Shown here: piece after piece, positions 1-8,285 of the stretch | How positions within the stretch are numbered: the stretch's first letter is position 1 | How the letters are laid out: every line of letters starts with the position of its first letter | Notes under the pieces: model-generated | Told to the model about the DNA's origin: nothing | Seen by the model: only the letters and a program-made list of their open reading frames with translations | Databases searched by the model: none | Position numbers and translations under genes: made by a program | NCBI GenBank assembly: GCA_947177395.1 | Contig: CAMWUI010000006.1 | Location: forward strand, 1 to 64,000 | Reading direction: 5' to 3' | DNA from: an uncultured Paraprevotella sp. | GTDB taxonomy: Bacteria > Bacteroidota > Bacteroidia > Bacteroidales > Bacteroidaceae | Length of the DNA stretch: 64,000 bases

Positions 1-21
1 TCCTAGGTTTTACACAAAAAC

Positions 22-55
22 AGAGACTGCCTAACTTCAGTTGTTAGACAGCCTC
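22..55 (-). terminator. Rho-independent terminator downstream of the DUF4831-like gene
   Basis: GAGACTGCCTAAC / GTTAGACAGCCTC stem (G-U tolerant); on the minus strand followed by CTGTTTTTGTG. Confidence 0.6.
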
Positions 56-152
56 ATTATAATATCCTTAAGATGCTCATTCACGTCTGTCGCGGTAAAT
101 ATGGCAAACTGTCGGGAAGGACTTCCGCCGTGTATCGGACGGAGCGGACTTC

Positions 153-1223
153 CTATTTCATCTTAATCTGTTCTATGCCTCCGTTGTTCTGGAAAAAAGT
201 TACTTCCGTAGCGGCATTCTTGTCAAACAGGACATTGCTTAGTATCTCCGTATTGCCGAATTGTCCTATGTTGATGTCTTTTTTGCAATACGTCTGTTTA
301 TGGTCAAAAATCCGGATGGATGCGCGGCTCGGCACGTTGTAATACACCCCCGTTTCCATTTTCTGTTTCTTTTTCTGAGTCTTCTCATCCTCCACAGGGG
401 CCGGTGCCGTGTGCAGGTCCTTTACGCTGATATAAACGGGCTCGCCGGCCAAGTCGTCGCTGTCCACCAGTCCCAGTTTCTGTGAGAAACGGAAAAGGAC
501 GGTTTTGTCCGTCTCCTCGTCCGGAACGAATGTCAGGGTAAAAACCTCCGTACTCTGGTCGACCGTACCTTTGAACAATTGGGTGAGAGCCGTTTCCTGT
601 AACTGCAACTGATCGAGCATCAGTTTCAGTTGGGCACCGTCTTTAGGCGTGTTGTCCGCCTCTCCCCGTATCAATGCGTTCCGGCTTTCGCGTATATCGT
701 AAATCTCTTGTGCGGTCAGTTCCGCCATTTTGATGGTACTGCCGGCGGTCAGTATTTCCTGACTCATATAATCGCGCGGATTCGGATGTCCTGTGGCGGG
801 AACACGTGCCGGTACGGGAGGTAATGTTTCTTCGTTGCCCTCGGTGTTGATGGCCAACAGCAAACCGTCCTCCGACAGCGTTACGTTGGGGGCTACGGTG
901 CGTTTGGCCAGTTTGATTGAATAGGCTTTTTGGGGGTCGGGCACACCGTAGGGTTCCATTGTGATGTTCTTGATGGTCCAGTGCGTATGACCTTCGGATT
1001 CCACCGATTTCAGACGTAGGAAACGGTCGGCATACTTGTTGAAATCTCCCGGAGTGTATACGCTCTTTTCAGCTGTTGCAACAATCCGGAAGGCTGTGCG
1101 CGGCATGAAGTACGTCACCCCGTCCAGTGTCACCCCCGGTCTGTAGGTCGAAACCTCTGTCTGGGCTGTTGCCGCAAGAGCCAGCAGGGCGAGTCCGCCC
1201 GTCAGTATCGTTTTCTTTATCAT
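153..1223 (-). CDS. DUF4831 family protein, secreted
   Basis: 356-aa ORF with signal peptide (MIKKTILTGGLALLALAATAQ); overall pattern resembles the Bacteroidales DUF4831 family. Confidence 0.7.
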   Translation of the reverse strand: MIKKTILTGGLALLALAATAQTEVSTYRPGVTLDGVTYFMPRTAFRIVATAEKSVYTPGDFNKYADRFLRLKSVESEGHTHWTIKNITMEPYGVPDPQKAYSIKLAKRTVAPNVTLSEDGLLLAINTEGNEETLPPVPARVPATGHPNPRDYMSQEILTAGSTIKMAELTAQEIYDIRESRNALIRGEADNTPKDGAQLKLMLDQLQLQETALTQLFKGTVDQSTEVFTLTFVPDEETDKTVLFRFSQKLGLVDSDDLAGEPVYISVKDLHTAPAPVEDEKTQKKKQKMETGVYYNVPSRASIRIFDHKQTYCKKDINIGQFGNTEILSNVLFDKNAATEVTFFQNNGGIEQIKMK

Positions 1224-1250
1224 AATATTCCTGTTATTCTGCTTACAGTG

Positions 1251-2765
1251 TCAGTTGCTTTGTATGTCCTTGAATGCAAACGGGATGGCGTCGATAATGT
1301 CTCCGGCCGTCAAGCTTTCTTCTCCGATGCGTCCGGCTGCGATGTCTCCGGCCAGGCCGTGCAGGTATACTCCGAATTGTGCGGCTTGTTCCGATGTGTA
1401 GCCCCGGGCGAGCAGTCCCAGTAAGATACCGGTCAGGACATCCCCGCTGCCGGCCGTGGCCATGCCGGCATTGCCGGTAGGATTGCAGACGATATGCCCG
1501 TCGGGCATACATATCAGTGTGTTACGACCTTTCACAATCACGTATAACTGAAACAGGGTGGCCATTTCGCGGGCCTTTTCCATGCGTTCATACCCGTTGG
1601 TGCATTGTCCCGTCAGCCGTTCCAGTTCTTTGGGGTGGGGAGTCAGAATGCTGCCGGCCGGAATGTCCTGAATCCATTCGCGATAGAGACCCAGCAGGTT
1701 CAGTGCGTCCGCATCGAGAATCAGGGGGCATTGTACCTGCATGAGATATTCGTGAAAGGCATCGGCTGTTTCCTCGTCCGTTCCTAATCCCGGGCCTATC
1801 GCGATGGCCTTGTAGGGGCGCAAATCGGTGGCTTGGGTGATGATCTCACTGTCCGGATCCGTATGCACGATGGCTTCCGGGACAGCCGTCTGGAGGATGG
1901 GGAGATTGAACCTCGGCGTATGTACGGTCAGTTTGCCCGCTCCGCTCCGCAGGCATGCGCGTGCTGCCAGGATGGCTGCGCCCGCCATACCGTATTGTCC
2001 GCTCACCAGCAGTCCGTGCCCCATCGTGCCTTTGTGGGCAAACGGATCGCGCGGGAGAAGCATACGCCGGATTTCCTCGTGCTCCGTTATGTGTATGTAA
2101 GTGTCTTCCGGGTTCAGTCCTTTTTCCATCAGTCCGATATCCAGTATTTTGATTTCGCCGAGGTAGCGCTGGTTTTCGGCAAACAGGAACGCCGGCTTCA
2201 AGACATGCAGGGTCAGGGTGAGGCTGGCTTTTACCACATGGCTCATGTAGTTGTATGTGTTGTCCTCACACATGAGGCCGGACGGGATGTCGATGCTGAC
2301 GACTGGGGCTCCCGAGGCATTGATCTGTTGCGTCACGCTGGCGAACCCTCCATTGAGCGGTTTGTTGAGGCCGGTGCCGAAGAGGCCGTCGATCAGGACA
2401 TGTTCGGGGCGTATGAGAGGGAAACTGAACTGGGAGGTGACTTCGGTCAGGTGTACGTTGGGACAGTCGGCCAACCTTTCTTTATTGGCGAGACAGTCTG
2501 GGCTGAGTTTGTCGGTTACGTTGAACAGAAAAACCTGGGAACGGTAGCCTTCCTGTCCGAGCAGGCGTGCCACGGCCAGCGCGTCTCCGCCGTTGTTTCC
2601 CGGTCCGGCAAAGACAATCAGGGGATGGGATGGATCCCAGCGCATGCCGATTTCCCGGGCGATGGCAGCGGAGGCACGCTCCATCAGATCAAGGGATTCG
2701 ATGGGCTCATGCTCGATGGTGTATCGGTCGAGCGCTTTGCATTGTCCGGCAGTCAGTACTTTCAT
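1251..2765 (-). CDS. nnrD: Bifunctional NAD(P)H-hydrate epimerase / ADP-dependent NAD(P)H-hydrate dehydratase
   Basis: N-terminal YjeF_N (FAGPGNNGGDALAVARLL) and C-terminal carbohydrate-kinase-like domain (GNAGMATAGSGDVLTG); start refined to MKVLTAGQC. Confidence 0.92.
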   Translation of the reverse strand: MKVLTAGQCKALDRYTIEHEPIESLDLMERASAAIAREIGMRWDPSHPLIVFAGPGNNGGDALAVARLLGQEGYRSQVFLFNVTDKLSPDCLANKERLADCPNVHLTEVTSQFSFPLIRPEHVLIDGLFGTGLNKPLNGGFASVTQQINASGAPVVSIDIPSGLMCEDNTYNYMSHVVKASLTLTLHVLKPAFLFAENQRYLGEIKILDIGLMEKGLNPEDTYIHITEHEEIRRMLLPRDPFAHKGTMGHGLLVSGQYGMAGAAILAARACLRSGAGKLTVHTPRFNLPILQTAVPEAIVHTDPDSEIITQATDLRPYKAIAIGPGLGTDEETADAFHEYLMQVQCPLILDADALNLLGLYREWIQDIPAGSILTPHPKELERLTGQCTNGYERMEKAREMATLFQLYVIVKGRNTLICMPDGHIVCNPTGNAGMATAGSGDVLTGILLGLLARGYTSEQAAQFGVYLHGLAGDIAAGRIGEESLTAGDIIDAIPFAFKDIQSN

Positions 2766-2871
2766 ATTGCAAATATATGAAAATCTCCCGGTCGTACAAA
2801 ACAAATTGTTGAGTATCGGGGGAAAACTGCCGAAAACGTCTTGTTTATATTGTCCGTTTCCGAAAAAAACA

Positions 2872-2879
2872 TATCTTTG
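2872..2879 (+). promoter_or_regulatory. Bacteroidetes -7 box (TATCTTTG) upstream of hpt
   Basis: TAnnTTTG consensus 25 bp upstream of the hpt start. Confidence 0.5.
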
Positions 2880-2903
2880 CACAAGTTTTTGCAATATCAT
2901 GCC

Positions 2904-3443
2904 ATGAAGACAATCCAAATAAAGGATAAAACGTTTGCCGTGTCTTTGCCGGAGGCAGAGATACTGAAGCAGGTGAAGAGAGTCGCCGCCGAGATTAACC
3001 GCGACCTGGCGGGGGAAGAACCGATATTTCTGGCCGTTTTGAACGGCTCGTTTATTTTTGCGGCCGACTTATTGCGTGAAGTGACGCTCCCCTGCGAGAT
3101 ATCTTTCGTGAAGCTGGCTTCTTATGAAGGAGTATCGTCGACGGGAACCATTAAAGAAGTCATCGGACTGAACTGCGATATCACAGGCCGGCCGGTGGTG
3201 ATTGTCGAGGATATTGTGGATTCAGGACTGACGATGGTACACATGATAGAGACGCTGAAAGGACATAATCCCAAGTCGATAGACGTGTGCTCTCTGTTGG
3301 TGAAACCTGGTAATCTGAAGGTGAATCTTGACATCAAATACACTTGTCTGGAGATTCCCAACGATTTTATCGTAGGATATGGCCTGGATTACGACGGTTA
3401 TGGCCGCAATACGCGTGACATCTATACGGTGGTGGAAGAGTGA
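2904..3443 (+). CDS. hpt: Hypoxanthine phosphoribosyltransferase
   Basis: PRTase motif VVIVEDIVDSGLT and FIVGYGLDYDGYGRN; start refined to MKTIQIKDK. Confidence 0.93.
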   Translation: MKTIQIKDKTFAVSLPEAEILKQVKRVAAEINRDLAGEEPIFLAVLNGSFIFAADLLREVTLPCEISFVKLASYEGVSSTGTIKEVIGLNCDITGRPVVIVEDIVDSGLTMVHMIETLKGHNPKSIDVCSLLVKPGNLKVNLDIKYTCLEIPNDFIVGYGLDYDGYGRNTRDIYTVVEE

Positions 3444-3516
3444 TTGGCGGCAGGGAATCTGGAAAAGATAAAGAATAACGGATATAACATAAACAGGATA
3501 AATATACGGCAAGACA

Positions 3517-4095
3517 ATGAAAAACATTGTGATTTTTGGTGCCCCCGGTTCGGGAAAAGGCACTTACAGCGATGAGATTGTAGCGAAATACGGCATGGGG
3601 CATATCTCTACCGGTGATGTGTTGCGTGCGGAAATCAAAAACGGGACGGAACTGGGCAAGATAGCTCAGGGGTATATTGACAACGGACAGTTGATTCCGG
3701 ATGAGCTGATGATCGACATTCTGGCCAAGACGTATGATGCGCAGCCGAAGGGTGTCGGCGTGATATTCGACGGTTTCCCCCGTACGATTGCCCAGGCCGG
3801 AGCGCTGAAAGCCATGTTGGCGGCGCGCGGGCATGACATGGGTATGATGATCGAACTGGTGGTGGATGAAGAAACGCTGATGGCCCGTCTGTTGAACCGT
3901 GCCATAGAGCAGGGGCGTGCCGATGACAATGAAGAGACGATCAAGAAGCGTTTTGCGGTGTATCACAATCAGACCGCGCCTTTGGCGGAATGGTTCGAGC
4001 AGGAAGGACTGCGTCATACGTTTGTCTGGAAAGGCTCCAAAGAACAGATGCTGGCTGATATATTTGCTGCCATAGAGGCGGAAAACAAACAATAA
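3517..4095 (+). CDS. adk: Adenylate kinase
   Basis: FGAPGSGKGTYSDEI P-loop; HISTGDVLRAEI; FDGFPRTIAQA. Confidence 0.97.
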   Translation: MKNIVIFGAPGSGKGTYSDEIVAKYGMGHISTGDVLRAEIKNGTELGKIAQGYIDNGQLIPDELMIDILAKTYDAQPKGVGVIFDGFPRTIAQAGALKAMLAARGHDMGMMIELVVDEETLMARLLNRAIEQGRADDNEETIKKRFAVYHNQTAPLAEWFEQEGLRHTFVWKGSKEQMLADIFAAIEAENKQ

Positions 4096-4111
4096 ATTAT
4101 AATCATTCACT

Positions 4112-5278
4112 ATGGCTGAATCGAACTTTGTCGACTATGTGAAGATTTATTGCCGTTCCGGTAAGGGGGGGCGTGGCTCCATGCATATGCGTCGTGCCAA
4201 ATATGTGCCGAACGGAGGTCCGGACGGTGGAGACGGAGGAAGAGGAGGACATGTGTATCTGCGGGGAAACCGCAATTATTGGACGTTGCTTCACCTGCGT
4301 TATGACAGGCATGTGTTTGCCGGGCATGGAGGCAATGGATCCAAAAGCCGTTCTTCCGGCAAGGATGGGGAGGACAAATATATAGATGTACCTTGCGGAA
4401 CGGTTGTCTATAACGCGGAAACCGGAGAATATCTGTGCGACGTGACGGATGACGGTCAGGTGGTGATGCTGCTTAAAGGAGGGCGTGGCGGACTGGGAAA
4501 CTGGAATTTCCGGACAGCTACCAATCAGGCGCCCCGATATGCACAGCCGGGAGAGCCTATGCGTGAACTGACGGTCATCATGGAGTTGAAATTATTGGCG
4601 GATGTCGGATTGGTGGGATTCCCCAATGCCGGAAAGTCCACATTGCTAAGCGCTTTGTCTTCGGCTCGCCCCAAGATTGCCAATTATCCTTTTACAACGC
4701 TGGAACCTAGCTTGGGTATTGTGCCTTATCGTGACAATCAGTCGTTTGTGATGGCGGATATACCCGGTATAATCGAAGGAGCCAGCGAAGGCCGAGGGTT
4801 GGGATTGCGCTTTCTGCGTCACATCGAGCGCAATTCCCTGTTGCTTTTCATGGTACCGGGGGACACGGACGATATACGGCACGAATATGAGATATTGCTT
4901 CGCGAGGTGTCTACGTTTAATCCCGAACTAATGGATAAGCAACGGGTGCTTGCCATTACGAAGTGCGATTTGCTGGACGGGGAACTGATGGAGATGCTGG
5001 CATCGGATTTGCCGGATGTGCCTCACGTGTTTATCTCTGCTGTGGCGGGAATCGGGATAGCGCAGTTGAAAGACATTCTATGGAAAGAACTGAACAGCGA
5101 AAGCAATAAATTGCAGGCTATTACAGACCAAAGCAAGATTGTGCATAAAAACAAAGATGTGGCGCTTCTGAAGTCCGAACTTCAGGCAATGGGCGAGGAT
5201 GAGGACTTCGATTATGTGGATGTGGAGGATATAGAGGATATTGAAGACCTGGAGGATTTTGAGTACGAGGAAGATTGA
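4112..5278 (+). CDS. obgE: GTPase ObgE/CgtA
   Basis: Glycine-rich Obg domain ([14 protein letters not shown]), [31 protein letters not shown], acidic C-terminus. Confidence 0.97.
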   Translation: MAESNFVDYVKIYCRSGKGGRGSMHMRRAKYVPNGGPDGGDGGRGGHVYLRGNRNYWTLLHLRYDRHVFAGHGGNGSKSRSSGKDGEDKYIDVPCGTVVYNAETGEYLCDVTDDGQVVMLLKGGRGGLGNWNFRTATNQAPRYAQPGEPMRELTVIMELKLLADVGLVGFPNAGKSTLLSALSSARPKIANYPFTTLEPSLGIVPYRDNQSFVMADIPGIIEGASEGRGLGLRFLRHIERNSLLLFMVPGDTDDIRHEYEILLREVSTFNPELMDKQRVLAITKCDLLDGELMEMLASDLPDVPHVFISAVAGIGIAQLKDILWKELNSESNKLQAITDQSKIVHKNKDVALLKSELQAMGEDEDFDYVDVEDIEDIEDLEDFEYEED

Positions 5279-5299
5279 TCCGTCTTTAGTCGCCTGGCT

Positions 5300-6097
5300 A
5301 TGAAGTTTCTGAATTATGAAATGGGAACGGGTGTATGCGCTTTCAGTACGTTGCGTGCAGGAGGGTGTAGCAGAGGGGCGTATGCATCTTTCAACGTCAA
5401 TGCCTGGTGTGGAGATGACGAGGGTTGTGTGGCACGAAATCGCAAACTCCTGTGTGGGTGTCTGGGGATGCCCGAAGAGCGTCTGGTGATTCCTCATCAG
5501 GTGCATCAGGCCCGTGTGGCGTGTATAGATGAACTGTTCTTGGACGGCGATGAAGCGATGCGGAGAGAACGGTTGGAAGGTGTGGATGCTGTGGCGACGG
5601 ATTGTCCCCGTGTTTGTGTGGGAGTATCCACGGCTGACTGTATCCCGGTCTTGTTGTATGACAAAAGGCATCATGCGGTGGCGGCTGTCCATGCCGGTTG
5701 GCGCGGGACAGTGCTTCGTATAGCGGAGGTGACTCTCGCAACGATGTGTGAAGCGTATGGGACAGAGCCTGCGGAGGTGCGTGCGGTGATAGGTCCCGGC
5801 ATTTCGCTTGATGCATTCGAGGTCGGGGATGAAGTATATGATGTATTTGCCGGGGCCGGCTTCCCGATGGATCGAATCGCACGTCGTTTTCCGGTGGCGG
5901 GTATGCCGGAAACGGAAAAATGGCATATCGATTTATGGGAGGCAAATCGTTGGACATTGATGCAGGCCGGCTTGTCGGGGGAGTATATACATGTCAGTGG
6001 TGTCTGTACTTATGATAAATGGAGTGATTTTTTTTCTGCCCGCAGGCTGGGGCTTCATTCCGGTCGTATTTTAACGGGTATTTTTCTTGATCGGTAA
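5300..6097 (+). CDS. pgeF: Peptidoglycan editing factor / purine nucleoside phosphorylase, laccase-domain (YfiH/PgeF)
   Basis: STADCIPVLLYD and VAAVHAGWRGTVLRIAE motifs. Confidence 0.9.
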   Translation: MKFLNYEMGTGVCAFSTLRAGGCSRGAYASFNVNAWCGDDEGCVARNRKLLCGCLGMPEERLVIPHQVHQARVACIDELFLDGDEAMRRERLEGVDAVATDCPRVCVGVSTADCIPVLLYDKRHHAVAAVHAGWRGTVLRIAEVTLATMCEAYGTEPAEVRAVIGPGISLDAFEVGDEVYDVFAGAGFPMDRIARRFPVAGMPETEKWHIDLWEANRWTLMQAGLSGEYIHVSGVCTYDKWSDFFSARRLGLHSGRILTGIFLDR

Positions 6098-6322
6098 GAA
6101 AGAGTGTCGTTTTGTCGAAAAATCCGGTGCTATTTTGTTTATTTAATATGTTCGGATGCGGGGTTCTTTTCTTCCGAATGAGATTCCTTTTCTTGTGATA
6201 CTCTTTTACTTGTTTGTTGATATCGTGAATGTTTGGGAGCGTGACCGTTTGTTGCCTGCATTTTTTTAAAGTGAGTTGACTTTTTATTAGTGTATTTTTA
6301 CCCTTCGTTTTTTGAAAATTTG

Positions 6323-6330
6323 TATCTTTG
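6323..6330 (+). promoter_or_regulatory. -7 box TATCTTTG upstream of fimbrial operon A
   Basis: TAnnTTTG consensus about 95 bp before the first ORF of operon A. Confidence 0.5.
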
Positions 6331-6423
6331 CACCGTTAAAGTTTACGCTTGTATCCGGAATGCGGATTTTGCGGAGAATAAATGATGACAAAACAGGCAA
6401 AGCTTTAAATACTTTTGATGTGA

Positions 6424-7587
6424 ATGAACGATAAGAATATGAAGGCGGTAGTAAACAGTATTTTATTATTGTTGTGTTTGCTGGCTGTGCCGGTTTGGGG
6501 CCAGCGTAAGGAGCGGAATATGAATGAAAAGTTGGATACACTTACTCCGGGACAGTGCTTCTCTTTTCATACAAACATGATTGACTGGTTGGCGGGTACG
6601 GCCAATGCGACGATAGAAGTGGATTTGGCGAGAGAACCGTATCATCGTTGGACGTTGCTCGGTAATTTGAAGTACAACTGGAATACCCATCATACCATTA
6701 ATCCCCGCAATATATATAATCTGTTTGAATTGTGTGTCGAGGGACGATATTATTGGCATACCCGTTCGGAAGGGTTCGTTTGGAAATCAGACCCGAATGC
6801 GTCTTCGATAAAGAATGCATTCCATCGCGCACGAACACGGGCGGCGGTGAAAAAGAACCCTCGGTCATACCGGGCTTATTATTTGGGATTGTACGGTGAA
6901 TACGACGATCATACCTTTTTGTGTGGAAACGGTATACAAGGTTTTGGTCTGGGAGTTGGTGTGGCCGGCGGTTTTACGCAGCCTCTGCATCAGTTGAGAC
7001 ACGGCTGTCTTGAATTGGAAGTCGGTGGTCGTGCCGGTTTTCGCTATACCCAATTCGAAAAAATTCATCATGAGTCGGTAGGGGACGCTTGGTTTACGTC
7101 TGATGGAGTGAAAAAGAAGTGCGCGGTTCCTTTCCCGGTGATACAGGATATTCATGTGTCTTTGGTTTACCGTCTGGTTTCGTCGAAGGATAAATATAAG
7201 TGGGACAGGAATCGTGCGGACCGTTGGGATCATGATTGGGCTGTGTCTATAAAAGAAAATGCAGAGCGGATTGATTCCCGGAATTTGTTAAGGGAAGAAA
7301 AAGATGCCCGCCGCAAAGCCGCGGCAGATTCCTTGAAGACGGTTAAGGAGGCAAAGGCTGTAGCCAAACAGATGAAGAAGGAGGCTAAACGCATGAGGAA
7401 AGACTCTATCGAAGCAGCGAAAGACTCTTTAAAGAAAATGAAGAATGCCGGATTGTCTATGGTGGAAATGCCCATAGATACGGTTGCGCACATAGAGGAA
7501 GTTCCGTTCCCGGATTCACAGGAGTTGCCGTTGCCAAAAGAAAATATGACGGCGATGGAGAATACTTCCGGACGGAGAGACTTCTGA
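6424..7587 (+). CDS. DUF3575-like outer-membrane protein, long form (operon A)
   Basis: Signal peptide; FHTNMIDWLAGTANATIEVDLAREPYHRWTLLGNLKYNW; paralogous to 13519..14973; Lys/Ala/Asp-Ser-rich C-terminal helix. Confidence 0.7.
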   Translation: MNDKNMKAVVNSILLLLCLLAVPVWGQRKERNMNEKLDTLTPGQCFSFHTNMIDWLAGTANATIEVDLAREPYHRWTLLGNLKYNWNTHHTINPRNIYNLFELCVEGRYYWHTRSEGFVWKSDPNASSIKNAFHRARTRAAVKKNPRSYRAYYLGLYGEYDDHTFLCGNGIQGFGLGVGVAGGFTQPLHQLRHGCLELEVGGRAGFRYTQFEKIHHESVGDAWFTSDGVKKKCAVPFPVIQDIHVSLVYRLVSSKDKYKWDRNRADRWDHDWAVSIKENAERIDSRNLLREEKDARRKAAADSLKTVKEAKAVAKQMKKEAKRMRKDSIEAAKDSLKKMKNAGLSMVEMPIDTVAHIEEVPFPDSQELPLPKENMTAMENTSGRRDF

Positions 7588-7721
7588 TTATTCCGGAAGA
7601 TGATAATGCATTGAACCAAAGTTTGTATAAGCAGGTGGATACCCTTTTCAAGCGGAGTGCGTTATGTTTAGTCTGCGGGTGTATTAAAAAAGAAAAGAAT
7701 AAGATAGATAAAGATTAATAA

Positions 7722-8267
7722 ATGAAACGTTCTTTATTTCTGGTAATAGCAATGTTGTGTCTTGGCACTACGGCCGTTCAGGCCCAGTTGCTGGCAGTGA
7801 AGACAGATGTTTTGATGGATGCATTGATGGTTCCCAACTTAAATGCTGAACTCGTGGTTGGCGAACGGAGCAGTATTAATGCTTCAGCGTTCTGTTCCAA
7901 AAAGATTTACAATAAAGACATAAGGATGGTCGGATTGATGCCGGAGTATCGTTTCTGGATGAGCGGACGTCCGATGTCGCGTGAATTTATAGGACTGGCG
8001 GTCATGGGTGTGAGGTACAATCTTACGTGGGATAAGAAAATATACAATGGCAATGCGATTGGTGCCGGTGTGACATTCGGTTATTCGTTCAATCTGTCCA
8101 GTCACTGGGATTTGGAATGCTACGGAAGTGTAGGAGCCGTGTATTACGATCAGAAGTATGATAGAGTGGATAACAAAGAAGAGAAACTGAGTAATAGGCA
8201 CAATTCCTATGGTTACTCTGTTATCCCGTTTAAGTTGGGTATTTCATTCTCATATATTATAAAATAA
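7722..8267 (+). CDS. DUF3575-like outer-membrane protein, short form (operon A)
   Basis: AVKTDVLMDALMVPNLNAELVVGERSSINAS; paralogous to 20171..20716. Confidence 0.75.
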   Translation: MKRSLFLVIAMLCLGTTAVQAQLLAVKTDVLMDALMVPNLNAELVVGERSSINASAFCSKKIYNKDIRMVGLMPEYRFWMSGRPMSREFIGLAVMGVRYNLTWDKKIYNGNAIGAGVTFGYSFNLSSHWDLECYGSVGAVYYDQKYDRVDNKEEKLSNRHNSYGYSVIPFKLGISFSYIIK

Positions 8268-8285
8268 GGTTAGGAGGAACGAGAT

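Noticed and set aside
1833-2780. 315-aa plus-strand ORF opposite nnrD
   Set aside because: Antisense shadow of a clear bifunctional enzyme.
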